Origin: Indiicoccus explosivorum
Lineage (GTDB): Bacteria; Bacillota; Bacilli; Bacillales_A; Planococcaceae
Direction: 5' to 3'
Assembly: GCF_002167005.1 (NCBI RefSeq)
Contig: NZ_NHTN01000059.1
Coordinates: forward strand, 1 to 41,093
DNA: 41,093 nucleotides
Positions 1 to 8,355 of this stretch are shown piece after piece. The first letter of the stretch is position 1; each line of letters begins with the position of its first letter. The translations under genes were made by a program, and so were the position numbers. A model generated the notes under the pieces. It had not been told where the DNA came from and ran no database searches. It saw only the letters and a list, made by a program, of their open reading frames with translations.

Positions 1-17
1 TCGCTGGGCACACCAGG

Positions 18-57
18 CAGCCGCCGAAGCAAAATTGCTTCGGCAGCTGCTTTTTTA
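18..57 (+). terminator. Rho-independent terminator of the transcript entering from the left
   Basis: A GC-rich inverted repeat (GCCGAAGC, loop AAAATT, GCTTCGGC, flanked by GCAGC/GCTGC) is followed by a run of six T. It ends a transcript whose gene lies outside the window. Confidence 0.85.
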
Positions 58-102
58 TATTGAATTGAAGTGACAGCTAAAAGCTTTTCCCATCGATACG
101 GC

Positions 103-130
103 TTGCCATATGAGCCGAAGCTGGTATAAT
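103..130 (+). promoter_or_regulatory. Sigma-A-type promoter of tRNA-Asp
   Basis: TTGCCA at 103-108 and a perfect TATAAT at 125-130 are separated by 16 bases, about 40 bases before the mature tRNA 5' end. Confidence 0.7.
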
Positions 131-171
131 AGAACTTGTCGCTTAGGTGAGAAGTACTCAGCTATAGTTAT

Positions 172-247
172 GGTCCCGTGGTGTAGCGGTTAACATGCCT
201 GCCTGTCACGCAGGAGATCGCGGGTTCGATTCCCGTCGGGACCGCCA
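172..247 (+). tRNA. tRNA-Asp (GTC)
   Basis: The cloverleaf is complete. The acceptor stem pairs GGTCCCG with CGGGACC. The anticodon stem CCTGC/GCAGG closes the loop CTGTCAC, giving anticodon GTC at 205-207. The T-arm contains GGTTCGATTCC. The discriminator is G and CCA is encoded at 245-247. It stands alone, with its own promoter and terminator. Confidence 0.97.
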
Positions 248-260
248 TTTTGATATGCTC

Positions 261-294
261 ATAAACACAGCACCTATGCTGTGTTTATTTTTTT
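261..294 (+). terminator. Terminator after tRNA-Asp
   Basis: The stem TAAACACAGCA/TGCTGTGTTTA with a 4-base loop is followed by a T-rich tail. Confidence 0.85.
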
Positions 295-321
295 GTATAT
301 GGCGGGAAAGTCCGCTACACT
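293..321 (+). promoter_or_regulatory. Putative promoter of the tsaE operon
   Basis: TTGTAT (293-298) and TACACT (316-321) are spaced by 17 bases. They lie about 30 bases before the tsaE start, just after the tRNA terminator. It is a plausible sigma-A promoter but has no further support. Confidence 0.45.
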
Positions 322-352
322 ATGAACAGAATCGCAAAAGGGGTTTTGGGAA

Positions 353-805
353 ATGACCTATGAAGCAACGGTATATTCGCCCGACGAAACGGAAGCACTT
401 GCTGGTAAGTTGGCGCTTTTACTGAAGCCGCGTGATTTAGTGACATTAGAAGGGGATTTGGGGGCAGGCAAGACAACCTTCACAAAAGGCTTGGCCAAAG
501 GGCTGGGCATAGAACGGACCGTGAATTCTCCTACCTTCACTATCGTTAAACAGTACGAAGGCCGTTTGGGATTGAACCATATTGATGCTTACCGTCTGGA
601 AGACAGCGATGAGGATATCGGATTCGAAGAACTTCTCGGAAGCGACGCAGTGACGGTCGTAGAGTGGGCGCAATTCATTGAAGAATACTTACCAGCGAAA
701 CGGCTGGAAATCCGTATCAGGCGGGAATCGGAGAACATCCGCCACGTCTCTTTCCACCCATATGGAGACCGGTATGAACTTATCTGCAAGGAGCTGATGG
801 AATGA
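353..805 (+). CDS. tsaE: tRNA threonylcarbamoyladenosine biosynthesis ATPase TsaE
   Basis: TsaE is the ATPase that supports the TsaB-TsaD-TsaE complex, which transfers the threonylcarbamoyl group to A37 of ANN-decoding tRNAs in the cytoplasm. At 150 residues it has the usual family length. The P-loop GDLGAGKT is at residues 34-41, NSPTF at 58-62, HIDAYR at 76-81, and the Walker-B-like VVEW at 102-105. AAAAGGGG at 336-343 is 9 bases before the ATG. Its stop overlaps the tsaB start as ATGA, so it is the first gene of a translationally coupled operon, as in ydiBCDE of B. subtilis. In B. subtilis thiL precedes this operon; here a tRNA gene does. Confidence 0.97.
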   Translation: MTYEATVYSPDETEALAGKLALLLKPRDLVTLEGDLGAGKTTFTKGLAKGLGIERTVNSPTFTIVKQYEGRLGLNHIDAYRLEDSDEDIGFEELLGSDAVTVVEWAQFIEEYLPAKRLEIRIRRESENIRHVSFHPYGDRYELICKELME

Positions 806-1497
806 CGTGGCTAGGAATCGATACTTCAAACTCTCCTCTTGCAGTAGGTCTCGTTAAAGATGGCGTAACACTCATTGAAGAGACTTCCAACTTGAAGATC
901 AATCATTCCCTGACAGCAATGCCGGCTGTGGAATCGCTGCTGCATCGGGCCTCGCTTAAACCAGGGGATCTGACACATATCGCGGTTGCCCAAGGACCAG
1001 GTTCTTATACCGGTGTCCGGATCGGCATGACGATTGCAAAGACACTCGCATGGTCACTCGGACTTCCGCTTGTTCCAGTCTCCAGTCTTAAGATTCTAGC
1101 GGCGAACGGTCGCTATTTCAATGGCATGATCTGTCCGATCATTGACGCCCGTCGCGGCACCGTCTATGCTGGTACATTCAAAGGACCATCTCTTCTTTCG
1201 GCGGAACCTGAAGCCCATCAGGAGCTTTCTGATTTACTGGGGCGTCTGGAGACAGCAGAAGGAACCATCTTGTTCGCGGGATCAGACGCATCACAGCATG
1301 AGGAGACGATCCGGAATGCATTAGGTGATCGGGCGTTATTTCTTGGATCACATAACCGGCTGCCGCGGGCATCTGAACTGATTCGATTGGCGATGGAAGA
1401 AACGCCAGTTAATGCCCATGCGGCGGTGCCGGAGTATCGGCGACTGGCAGAAGCGGAAGCAAACTACCTGAAGGCCCGGAAAGGACCGGCAACATGA
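802..1497 (+). CDS. tsaB: tRNA threonylcarbamoyladenosine biosynthesis protein TsaB
   Basis: TsaB is the non-catalytic ASKHA-fold partner that dimerises with TsaD in the t6A37 transferase complex. The N-terminal LGIDTSN at residues 4-10 is the phosphate-1-like loop, and the family signature GPGSYTGVRIG is at about 65-75. The length of 231 residues is normal. The paralogous TsaD metal-binding histidine pair is absent, as expected for TsaB. The start overlaps the tsaE stop (ATGA at 802-805) and its own stop overlaps the rimI start by the same 4 bases, so the three genes are coupled. Confidence 0.96.
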   Translation: MTWLGIDTSNSPLAVGLVKDGVTLIEETSNLKINHSLTAMPAVESLLHRASLKPGDLTHIAVAQGPGSYTGVRIGMTIAKTLAWSLGLPLVPVSSLKILAANGRYFNGMICPIIDARRGTVYAGTFKGPSLLSAEPEAHQELSDLLGRLETAEGTILFAGSDASQHEETIRNALGDRALFLGSHNRLPRASELIRLAMEETPVNAHAAVPEYRRLAEAEANYLKARKGPAT

Positions 1498-1955
1498 ATA
1501 ACGAACCGGTATTCCGGCGGATGACGGATCGTGATATCGATCAAGTTTTTGCCATTGAACTGAAGTCTTTCACGATTCCCTGGACGAAAGAAGCCTTTTA
1601 TCACGAGATGCAGCACAATGAAAATGCGCTTTATCTTGTTGCGGAATTGGGAAGCCGGATTGTGGGCTATTGCGGAATGTGGCTCATCATCGATGAAGCG
1701 CACATCACGAATGTTGCCGTCCTGCCTGAAGCCCGTGGAAGGAAAATCGGGGAAGGACTTATGCGTTCGGCAATTGCGGCTGCCCGTGCACAGGGAGCCC
1801 GTCACATGACTCTCGAAGTCCGGGTAAGCAATAAAGTCGCCCAGAACTTATATCGGAAGCTTGGTTTTATTGAAGGCGGAATACGGAAAAGATACTATAC
1901 AGATAACTACGAGGATGCGCTCGTAATGTGGGTGAGTTTTCATGACAATGGATAA
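1494..1955 (+). CDS. rimI: Ribosomal-protein-S18-alanine N-acetyltransferase RimI
   Basis: This is a 153-residue GNAT acetyltransferase. Motif A is visible as [16 protein letters not shown] (71-86), which holds the acetyl-CoA pyrophosphate loop, and motif B as NLYRKLGF further on. Its place between tsaB and tsaD, with 4-base overlap upstream and 14-base overlap downstream, matches ydiD of B. subtilis, which is annotated as RimI. The family acetylates the N-terminus of ribosomal protein S18 in E. coli. The substrate in Bacillales is less well established, so the family is sure but the exact substrate is not. Confidence 0.9.
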   Translation: MNNEPVFRRMTDRDIDQVFAIELKSFTIPWTKEAFYHEMQHNENALYLVAELGSRIVGYCGMWLIIDEAHITNVAVLPEARGRKIGEGLMRSAIAAARAQGARHMTLEVRVSNKVAQNLYRKLGFIEGGIRKRYYTDNYEDALVMWVSFHDNG

Positions 1956-2982
1956 ATATATACTCGGGATTGAAACAAGCTGCGATGAGACGGCCGCTTC
2001 TGTCGTAAAGAATGGCACAGAGATTATTTCGAATGTGGTCGCTTCGCAAATCGACAGCCATAAACGATTCGGTGGGGTCGTACCGGAAGTGGCTTCGCGT
2101 CATCATGTCGAACGGATTACCATGGTGATTGAAGAAGCGCTCAGCCAAGCCGATATGGAACCTGAAGAGCTGACGGCAGTTGCCGTGACAGAAGGTCCCG
2201 GACTCGTAGGAGCGCTTTTGATCGGCGTCAATGCTGCAAAGGCCTTTGCTTTTGCGAACGGTCTTCCCCTTATAGGGGTCCATCACATAGCAGGGCATAT
2301 CTACGCTAATCGGCTCGTCCAGGAAATGGATTTTCCATTGCTTGCACTGGTTATTTCAGGCGGGCACACAGAATTGATTTACATGGAAAGTCATGGGAGT
2401 TTTGATGTAATTGGCGAAACACGGGATGATGCAGCGGGTGAAGCATTTGATAAAGTCGCACGCTCGCTGAAACTGCCATACCCCGGAGGGCCGCATGTCG
2501 ACCGGCTTGCCCAGGAAAGCAGAGAAACGGTCCAGTTCCCGCGCGTCTGGCTTGAGACAGAATCCTATGACTTCAGCTTTAGCGGGCTGAAATCCGCTGT
2601 GCTGAACCACTTGCATAATGCGGCTCAGCGGGGAGAGGAGGCGGACCCTGCGGCGATAGCAAGGGGCTTCCAGGAGAGTGTGGTGGAAGTGGTGACCGGC
2701 AAGACGGTGCGTGCGGCCGAAGCATATGGCGTCCGCCAAGTTATTGCGGCAGGCGGAGTGGCCGCCAATAAGGGGCTAAGGACTTCCCTCCAAGCCGCTT
2801 TCGCGGAAAAGGGAATTCCATTTTATATTCCGCCGCTTCCGCTTTGTACAGATAATGCAGCGATGATCGCAGCGGCGGGAACAGTGATGTATGAGCAAGG
2901 AATTCGAAGTACAATGGCAATGAATGGCCGTCCGGGATTGATTCTTCAGTCCTGGAAAGAAAAAAGCGGATTTTCTGTCTGA
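1942..2982 (+). CDS. tsaD: tRNA N6-adenosine threonylcarbamoyltransferase TsaD
   Basis: TsaD is the catalytic ASKHA subunit that moves threonylcarbamoyl from TC-AMP to tRNA A37. The ATP loop [10 protein letters not shown] is at residues 8-17. The metal-binding pair H115 and H119 lies in VHHIAGH, SGGHTEL is at 139-145, and the late metal ligand is D304 in CTDNAAM. The length of 346 is typical (also known as Gcp or YdiE). The start overlaps rimI by 14 bases; no other ATG fits the family N-terminus better. The stop codon sits in the loop of the operon's terminator hairpin. Confidence 0.98.
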   Translation: MTMDKYILGIETSCDETAASVVKNGTEIISNVVASQIDSHKRFGGVVPEVASRHHVERITMVIEEALSQADMEPEELTAVAVTEGPGLVGALLIGVNAAKAFAFANGLPLIGVHHIAGHIYANRLVQEMDFPLLALVISGGHTELIYMESHGSFDVIGETRDDAAGEAFDKVARSLKLPYPGGPHVDRLAQESRETVQFPRVWLETESYDFSFSGLKSAVLNHLHNAAQRGEEADPAAIARGFQESVVEVVTGKTVRAAEAYGVRQVIAAGGVAANKGLRTSLQAAFAEKGIPFYIPPLPLCTDNAAMIAAAGTVMYEQGIRSTMAMNGRPGLILQSWKEKSGFSV

Positions 2983-3007
2983 ACCGGGACGGAAAACCGC
3001 TTTTTTC
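2961..3007 (+). terminator. Terminator of tsaE-tsaD, overlapping the tsaD 3' end
   Basis: AAAAAGCGG at 2961-2969 pairs with CCGCTTTTT at 2998-3006, and the inner TTTTC/GAAAA and GTC/GAC extend the stem. The tsaD stop codon TGA (2980-2982) lies in the loop, so the last codons of tsaD encode the left arm. Confidence 0.85.
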
Positions 3008-3050
3008 ATTATCGCAGGCAATTGTTTCTGTCAATAGAGAACATTTGTAC

Positions 3051-3220
3051 TTATGCACATTTTGTGAATAACCTGTGTATAAGTAGAGGGTAAATAGGCC
3101 CGGTTCCTATATATTGTGTGTGGTTATTCAACCAAGTTTGTGTATAACTTTTTCTTTTTCTGTGGATAATGTGTAAAAGTCTGTTGATAGCCGTTGTTGT
3201 CACGAGGTATTTGTGAATAA
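3051..3220. promoter_or_regulatory. DnaA-box cluster outside oriC
   Basis: Six exact matches to the DnaA box TTATNCACA lie in 170 bp. They are TTATGCACA at 3051-3059 (+), TGTGAATAA at 3063-3071 (-), TGTGTATAA at 3074-3082 (-), TGTGTATAA at 3139-3147 (-), TGTGGATAA (the strong box) at 3161-3169 (-) and TGTGAATAA at 3212-3220 (-). TGTGTAAAA at 3170-3178 is one base off. By chance about one match would be expected in the whole 41-kb window. The gap 2983-3340 carries no gene. As I recall, B. subtilis also has a stable DnaA-binding cluster next to its tsaD homologue gcp. Confidence 0.9.
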
Positions 3221-3311
3221 CTTTGTGGAAATGAAAAAGTTGATCAAAGCCCTTGACCAACATATAGGAATAAGAATAAGCCTTTATGTTTTCCCGTTAA
3301 GAAGGATATTA

Positions 3312-3340
3312 AACAAAAAACCGCATGCGGCTGCATGCGG
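3312..3340 (-). terminator. Terminator of the ABC-F gene
   Basis: Read on the minus strand, CCGCATGC, a 4-base loop and GCATGCGG are followed by six T and further T-rich sequence. The hairpin abuts the stop codon at 3341-3343. Confidence 0.9.
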
Positions 3341-5278
3341 TCATGTCATGAACGTCTCCAGTTCTTCCTGAAGTTCTACCCAGCGTTCCGTTTCCCGGTC
3401 GTGGGTTTCCTTCAATTGTTCCAGCTCCCGCTGCAAGGGCAGGACACGCTCATGGTCCTGAAACACTTCAGGATTACACAATTGTTCTTCAATGGCTGCA
3501 ATCTGCTCATCAAGTTCTCCGATGTCTGCTTCCAAGGATGCAAGCTGGCGGGTCAGCTGGCGCTCCCGCTTTTGGATATCCTTATCAAACCGTCCGGTGG
3601 TCTGACGGGAAGTCTGGGCTAGGGGTTTCGCGGCTTCTTCGGCGAGTGCTTGCAGCTCTTCAGCTTCCTGTTTCTTTTCCAGATAGTAATCATAGTCGCC
3701 AAGGAATTCCTCGGTTCCTTCCGGCGTCAGTTCAATCACTTTTGTGGCAATCCGGTTCATGAAGTAGCGGTCGTGCGACACAAAGAGGATGGTGCCGGGA
3801 TAATCGATGAGTGCTGCTTCAAGCACTTCTTTGCTATCGAGATCCAGATGGTTCGTCGGTTCATCGAGAATAAGGACATTAGCTTTTTGCATCATGAGCT
3901 TTGACAGCGCCACTCGGGCTTTTTCGCCGCCTGACAGGGAAGAGACCGGTTTCAGGACATCGTCTCCAGTGAAAAGGAAATTGCCCAAGATACCCCGTAT
4001 GTCTTTTTCTGGAACTTGAGGATATTCATCCCACAATTCATTGAGGACGGTCTTATTTCCCGTCAGTTCTGCCTGTTCTTGGTCATAGTAACCGATGTGG
4101 ACGCCGGTGCCGCGCTGGATGGTTCCGGACAGAAGGGTATCATTCTTGACGATCGCTTCCAGCAATGTCGATTTGCCGACGCCGTTCGGTCCGACAAGCG
4201 CCAGGCTGTCCCCCCGGAAAAGCTTAAAGGAGATGTTATGGGCGACCGGCTCTTCTCCGTAACCGATGGAAACGTCATCCGCCATAAGTACGTCATTGCC
4301 GCTCTGCCGACGGATGGAGAAGCCGAAGCGCGCCGACTTTTCATCGCCTTCAGGCGCGTCCATCCAATCCGTCTTTTCAAGGACCTTGCGTCTGCTTTGC
4401 GCCATTTTCGTTGTTGACGCGCGGACGATATTCTTCTGGACGAACTCTTCAAGTTTCGCTTTTTCTTCCTGCTGTTTATCATATTGCTTCCGGTCGAGTT
4501 CGTATTGCTTTGCCTTTTCTTCTAAATAACGGGTGTAATTCCCGGTGAATCGCTTCATTCTGCGCCGGGAAACTTCGTAGACCGTCGTCACGACTTGGTC
4601 AAGGAAGTAGCGGTCGTGTGAAACGATCAGCAGAGCGCCGGGATAACCTTTCAAATAGGATTCGAGCCAGCGGAGCGTTTCGATGTCCAGGTGGTTGGTC
4701 GGCTCATCGAGGATAAGCAGCTGTGGTTTCTCCAGCAGGAGTTTGGCCAGCATAAGCCGGGTTTTCTGGCCGCCGGAAAGCGTGGCGACCGGTTTATCAT
4801 AATCTTCAGGATAGAACTTCATTCCGTGGAGCACAGCGCGGGTATCGGATTCATACTGGTAACCGCCCCCGTCCTTGAACGTATGCTGCAGTGTATCATA
4901 TTCGGCCATCACTTTACGGGTCAGCTGGGGATCATTGTAGACGTCAGGATCGGCCATCTTCTGTTCCAGCTGCCGCAAGTTCCGTTCCTGTTTGCGGAAC
5001 CGTTCGAATACGGTCATCATTTCATCCCAGACTGTCCGGGGGGAATCAATTCCCGAGTGCTGCTCAAGGTAGCCGGTTGTCAGGTCCTTCGGCATGATGA
5101 TTTCGCCGCCGTCATAAGACATCTCGCCCGCTATGATTTTCAAAAGTGTCGATTTGCCGGCTCCGTTGCGTCCGACGAGTGCGACACGGTCACGGTGCTG
5201 CACTTCCAATTTCACCCCGGAGAGTACTTCTTCCGCTCCGAATGACTTCTGGATGTTGTTCACTTGTAATACGATCAT
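3341..5278 (-). CDS. ABC-F family ATP-binding protein (YdiF-like)
   Basis: This is a soluble tandem ABC ATPase of the ABC-F class, which acts on the ribosome in translation or antibiotic protection rather than in transport. Two full nucleotide-binding domains are seen. The first has GRNGAGKST at about 36-44, LSGGQ at 167-171 and DEPTNHLD at 191-198. The second has GPNGVGKST at 363-371, LSGGE at 448-452 and DEPTNHLD at 472-479. A charged linker of about 80 residues lies between them, and the C-terminus is a Q/E/L-rich coiled coil. No membrane segment is present. I chose the ATG at 5276-5278 because AGGTGA at 5284-5289 is 5 bases upstream; a GTG three codons earlier overlaps that site. It lies opposite tsaD, unlike B. 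subtilis ydiF only in detail of spacing. Confidence 0.93.
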   Translation of the reverse strand: MIVLQVNNIQKSFGAEEVLSGVKLEVQHRDRVALVGRNGAGKSTLLKIIAGEMSYDGGEIIMPKDLTTGYLEQHSGIDSPRTVWDEMMTVFERFRKQERNLRQLEQKMADPDVYNDPQLTRKVMAEYDTLQHTFKDGGGYQYESDTRAVLHGMKFYPEDYDKPVATLSGGQKTRLMLAKLLLEKPQLLILDEPTNHLDIETLRWLESYLKGYPGALLIVSHDRYFLDQVVTTVYEVSRRRMKRFTGNYTRYLEEKAKQYELDRKQYDKQQEEKAKLEEFVQKNIVRASTTKMAQSRRKVLEKTDWMDAPEGDEKSARFGFSIRRQSGNDVLMADDVSIGYGEEPVAHNISFKLFRGDSLALVGPNGVGKSTLLEAIVKNDTLLSGTIQRGTGVHIGYYDQEQAELTGNKTVLNELWDEYPQVPEKDIRGILGNFLFTGDDVLKPVSSLSGGEKARVALSKLMMQKANVLILDEPTNHLDLDSKEVLEAALIDYPGTILFVSHDRYFMNRIATKVIELTPEGTEEFLGDYDYYLEKKQEAEELQALAEEAAKPLAQTSRQTTGRFDKDIQKRERQLTRQLASLEADIGELDEQIAAIEEQLCNPEVFQDHERVLPLQRELEQLKETHDRETERWVELQEELETFMT

Positions 5279-5340
5279 CCGGTTCACCTCAATTCTGTTT
5301 CAAGTTTAGCCGAAGTACTGCCGCTGTGCAACGGACCGGC

Positions 5341-5369
5341 TTTACAGAACCTTTGTCCTCGGGTAAGAT
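5341..5369 (+). promoter_or_regulatory. Putative rex promoter
   Basis: TTTACA (5341-5346) and TAAGAT (5364-5369) are spaced by 17 bases and lie 23 bases before the rex ribosome site. I saw no clear Rex operator dyad here. Confidence 0.5.
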
Positions 5370-5406
5370 AGTAACGATTTGACAAGACTGCAGGAGGGTG
5401 TTTTCC

Positions 5407-6042
5407 TTGATTGAAGCTTCAAAGATCCCGCAGGCGACGGCGAAACGGCTGCCGCTGTATTACCGGTTTTTGCAGAACTTTGCGAATGCCGGCAAAGTCC
5501 GCGTGTCCTCCCGCGAGTTGAGTGAAGCCATGAAGATTGATTCTGCGACGATCCGCCGGGATTTTTCACATTTCGGTGCATTCGGGAAGAAAGGCTACGG
5601 TTATCATGTCCAGGAGCTGCTCGAGTTTTTTCGCGGAATCCTCGACCGGGATGAAGCAACGAATGTCGCGCTGATCGGTGTCGGCAGTCTCGGGAATGCC
5701 TTCTTGAAATATAACTTTCAGCGGAACCACAATACGAAGATCGTGCTGGCGTTCGACACCGGCAGTCCGGCGGAAGGGGAAGAGCAGAGCGGCATTATGA
5801 CCTATCACCCCGACCTTCTGGAAGAGAAACTGCTGGAATTCGGCATCGAACTCGTCATTCTGACCGTGCCGTCAAGCGCGGCCCAGGAGATGGCCGACCG
5901 GCTTGCAGCCACAAACATTAAAGGGATTTTGAATTTCACGCCCGTCCGCATCGATGTGCCGGAGCGGATCCGCATCCATACTATTGATCTGTCAGTCGAA
6001 CTGCAGACGCTTATATATTTTATCCGTCAGCAAGAGACGTAA
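5407..6042 (+). CDS. rex: Redox-sensing transcriptional repressor Rex
   Basis: Rex binds NADH/NAD+ and represses fermentation and respiration genes when NADH is low relative to NAD+. The 211-residue protein opens with [19 protein letters not shown] winged-helix domain follows, with the recognition segment [14 protein letters not shown] at about 44-57 and KKGYGY after it. A Rossmann domain carries GVGSLG at 91-96, and the domain-swapped C-terminal helix ends the protein. The start is TTG at 5407, because AGGAGG at 5392-5397 is 9 bases upstream; the in-frame GTG at 5398 overlaps that site. Position next to ydiF and tat genes matches B. subtilis. Confidence 0.97.
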   Translation: MIEASKIPQATAKRLPLYYRFLQNFANAGKVRVSSRELSEAMKIDSATIRRDFSHFGAFGKKGYGYHVQELLEFFRGILDRDEATNVALIGVGSLGNAFLKYNFQRNHNTKIVLAFDTGSPAEGEEQSGIMTYHPDLLEEKLLEFGIELVILTVPSSAAQEMADRLAATNIKGILNFTPVRIDVPERIRIHTIDLSVELQTLIYFIRQQET

Positions 6043-6131
6043 AACCGTCACATTTGGAAAACCGCTGCAAATAGCCAAAGTACAGGCGATGCGCTAAAAT
6101 AGAGTCATACTGTTAGGAGGTGTCCGATACG

Positions 6132-6320
6132 ATGCCAGGTCCGCTTAGTCTGATTGTCATTGCAATCGTTGCCCTGATCATTTTCGGTCCGAAGAAACTG
6201 CCTGAGTTTGGAAGAGCATTCGGCTCTTCGCTCCGTGAATTCAAGAATGCGACAAAAGGGCTCATCGATGATGAAGATGAAACCGCAACAAAGAAAGACG
6301 ACCAAAAAGAAGTAAAGTAA
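6132..6320 (+). CDS. tatA: Sec-independent translocase subunit TatA
   Basis: TatA forms the oligomeric pore element of the twin-arginine translocase for folded proteins. The 62-residue product has one membrane helix (about residues 5-18), the hinge FGPKKLPE at 18-25, an amphipathic helix ([18 protein letters not shown]) and an acidic-basic tail. Start: ATG at 6132 with AGGAGG at 6115-6120, an 11-base spacing; an upstream GTG at 6120 overlaps the ribosome site. A possible -10 (TAAAAT) lies at 6095-6100. The tatC start follows after 13 bases. Confidence 0.95.
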   Translation: MPGPLSLIVIAIVALIIFGPKKLPEFGRAFGSSLREFKNATKGLIDDEDETATKKDDQKEVK

Positions 6321-6333
6321 GGATGTCATTTTA

Positions 6334-7107
6334 ATGAAACAGAACGATATGACGCTGGTCGAACATATAGAGGAATTGCGAAAACGGCTAGCGATCATAG
6401 TCGTTTTCTTTCTGTTGGCGCTTGTCGTAAGCTTTTTTCTGTCCGGTCCGCTGATTGAATACCTGCAGTTCAACGACCATGCAGAGGATCTGGAGCTTAA
6501 CGCGTTCAAGATTACAGACCCGCTGAAGATTTACTTGGAAGTCATGCTGATTTTGGCCGCGGTCATCATTTCACCGGTCATCCTGTATCAAGTTTGGGCG
6601 TTCGTCAGTCCGGGACTCCACGAGAACGAACGGAAAGTGACGCTCAGCTATATCCCGTTTTCCATGCTGTTGTTCCTCGGAGGCGTCGCATTTGGATACT
6701 TCATCTTGTTTCCGTACGCCATCGGATTCATGCTCCGGATTTCAGAGAGTCTGGAAATCGTAGAGACAATCGGTATCACCGAATACTTTACGTTCCTCTT
6801 CCAGATGACACTGCCATTCGGCGCTGTGTTCCAGCTTCCCGTGCTGATGCTGTTCCTGACACGACTTGGCGTTCTGACGCCGATGCAGATGATCCAGCTG
6901 CGGAAATACGCGTATTTCATTCTGATCGTCATTGCGGCCTTTGTTACGCCGCCTGATATCATTTCACACCTGATGGTCACTGTGCCGCTTCTTCTGTTAT
7001 ACGAGGCGAGCATCGTAATCGCAAAGGTCGGTTACCGGAAACACTTGAAGGCTGAACAGCAGCAGATCATCGAAGAACAGCAAGAGGCTGTCCCGAAGCG
7101 CCCATAG
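6334..7107 (+). CDS. tatC: Sec-independent translocase subunit TatC
   Basis: TatC is the multispanning receptor that recognises twin-arginine signal peptides. The 257-residue protein starts with MTLVEHIEELRKRL, the conserved cytoplasmic N-terminus. It has six hydrophobic segments and the typical FVSPGLHENER and PDIISHLMVTVPLLLLYEAS blocks. It is paired with tatA to form a minimal two-component Tat system. The stop codon lies in the loop of the terminator that follows, so the final codons (EQQEAVPKRP) encode the left arm of the hairpin. Confidence 0.97.
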   Translation: MKQNDMTLVEHIEELRKRLAIIVVFFLLALVVSFFLSGPLIEYLQFNDHAEDLELNAFKITDPLKIYLEVMLILAAVIISPVILYQVWAFVSPGLHENERKVTLSYIPFSMLLFLGGVAFGYFILFPYAIGFMLRISESLEIVETIGITEYFTFLFQMTLPFGAVFQLPVLMLFLTRLGVLTPMQMIQLRKYAYFILIVIAAFVTPPDIISHLMVTVPLLLLYEASIVIAKVGYRKHLKAEQQQIIEEQQEAVPKRP

Positions 7108-7130
7108 AGCGCAGAGGACAGCCTCTTTTT
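7083..7130 (+). terminator. Terminator overlapping the tatC 3' end
   Basis: AGAGGCTGTCC (7083-7093) pairs with GGACAGCCTCT (7116-7126), followed by a T-run. The tatC stop at 7105-7107 is inside the loop. Confidence 0.9.
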
Positions 7131-7277
7131 AAATAGGAATAAAACCGGAGCCGGTTCAGTCTGTACCGGCTCTGCAAAACCTGCTCGCTTTCTGTGGGCA
7201 GCCAAAAGGAATGGTACTGGGGATACTTGCAAGTATATTTCAGAATTGGAGACTATCAGATTAAAAGAAAAGAAAAA

Positions 7278-7386
7278 ATCCATGCTGCTCCTGCGGGAAA
7301 ACTGATTGTCCGAGACCCCGTAAGCCCGCGGCAACGGGTGCGGAGGCCCGGCAGTCAATCCGCGGAAAGGGCATGGGTTTTTCTTT
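7278..7386. repeat. Probable Bacillales intergenic repeat element, degenerate copy
   Basis: A GC-rich, gene-free block between tatC and the CPBP gene. The ends CCATGC and GCATGG pair, and both sides carry oligo-A or oligo-T, so the block looks like a hairpin-bounded element that could terminate on either strand. Internal words (CCTGCGGGAA, TCCGAGACCCCG, GGAGGCCCGGC, CCGCGGAAAG) resemble a short imperfect repeat I remember as common between genes in Bacillus and Planococcaceae. The identification is from memory only. I considered riboswitch classes and none fitted. The rest of the gap, 7131-7277, holds only a small GAGCCGG/CCGGCTC hairpin. Confidence 0.45.
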
Positions 7387-7404
7387 TCAAATTCAAATCG
7401 ATTG

Positions 7405-8160
7405 TCACCCCTGCAGCCGCTGGAGTTCTTCCAGCTGGCGCATGAAGTTCTCGATTTTATCCATGTTCAGCTGGATCAGCATGACGTAGCCATTCAGCAG
7501 CATATGGGCGATGATCGGTGTGATGATGCGCTTCGTCCGCTGGTACAGGAACGCCAGGATAAGCCCTGTGGTGAAGTACAGGAGCAGGTGGATGAATTCC
7601 ATATGGACGGCAGCGAATGCGAGTGCGCTGATGGCTGTCGCCAGCCAGAAATTCATCGTCTGGTTCAGTGAACCGAAGACGACGCGGCGGAACACGAGTT
7701 CCTCCAGGATCGGGCCGAAGACGACGACGGCAATGACCATGATCGGCGCGGCAGCAGCCACGGTGGCGATGCTCGCTGTGTTGGCGGAACCGGGTTCAAT
7801 CCCGATGGCGACTTCGATGAGGGCTGCAGCCGTCTGGCCGATGAGGAGCAGGAAGAAACCGAGCACGCCCCAGCCGATGGCAGCCCACATGCTGGAACTC
7901 TTGCCTTTCCAAATATCGAAAAAGCGCTTGTCACGCGCGATGAAGATCAGGATGGCGAGCAGTCCGAGGCCGAATGTGATGAACGTCACCCAGCCGGCCG
8001 CAGAGAACCGGGCGGCCTGTTCGGCAAGTCCCTGATTCTCGAAATAATTGAACAGCGGGATGATGAGAAAGATGCCGGAAACTTGGGCGATGATATAAAT
8101 GAGCAGAATGAACAGCGCGGTGCGCCGGGTTTTATTTGCAGAAGAACGTTTCGTAGCCAT
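7405..8160 (-). CDS. CPBP family intramembrane glutamic protease (YdiL-like)
   Basis: The product is a 251-residue membrane protein of the CAAX prenyl protease 2/bacteriocin-processing (Abi) family. The catalytic motif EELVFR is at 153-158, the second-motif histidine is H186, and the third motif HMLLN carries H219 and N223. About six to eight hydrophobic segments are present. ATG at 8160 is preceded by AGGAAAGGA. B. subtilis ydiL occupies the same place before groES. Its substrate is unknown; homologues have been linked to signalling or peptide immunity, which I cannot test here. It is transcribed away from groES. Confidence 0.9.
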   Translation of the reverse strand: MATKRSSANKTRRTALFILLIYIIAQVSGIFLIIPLFNYFENQGLAEQAARFSAAGWVTFITFGLGLLAILIFIARDKRFFDIWKGKSSSMWAAIGWGVLGFFLLLIGQTAAALIEVAIGIEPGSANTASIATVAAAAPIMVIAVVVFGPILEELVFRRVVFGSLNQTMNFWLATAISALAFAAVHMEFIHLLLYFTTGLILAFLYQRTKRIITPIIAHMLLNGYVMLIQLNMDKIENFMRQLEELQRLQG

Positions 8161-8251
8161 GAGCCAGTCCTTTCCTGATGGGGAATCCTTTTCCCCTATT
8201 GTAGAGCTTTAAAAACATCGCCGCAAAGATTAAAATTTTTCACCTTCCTAC

Positions 8252-8280
8252 TTGCAAAAATGCGGTGCAGTAAGTAAACT
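8252..8280 (+). promoter_or_regulatory. groESL promoter
   Basis: TTGCAA (8252-8257) and TAAACT (8275-8280) are spaced by 17 bases, immediately before the CIRCE operator. Confidence 0.75.
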
Positions 8281-8290
8281 GATAATTGGA

Positions 8291-8317
8291 TTAGCACTCA
8301 GCTACAAAGAGTGCTAA
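8291..8317 (+). promoter_or_regulatory. CIRCE operator for HrcA
   Basis: TTAGCACTC (8291-8299), a 9-base spacer, then GAGTGCTAA (8309-8317): an exact match to the consensus CIRCE element. It predicts heat-shock control of groESL by the HrcA repressor. Confidence 0.97.
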
Positions 8318-8355
8318 CAACAGATGGATCACATATTTTGAGGAGGGTGTTTCAA

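Noticed and set aside
7278-7386. A known riboswitch or 6S/SRP/RNase P RNA
   Set aside because: I compared it with the conserved cores I remember (SAM, TPP, FMN, cobalamin, guanidine, glycine) and none fitted.
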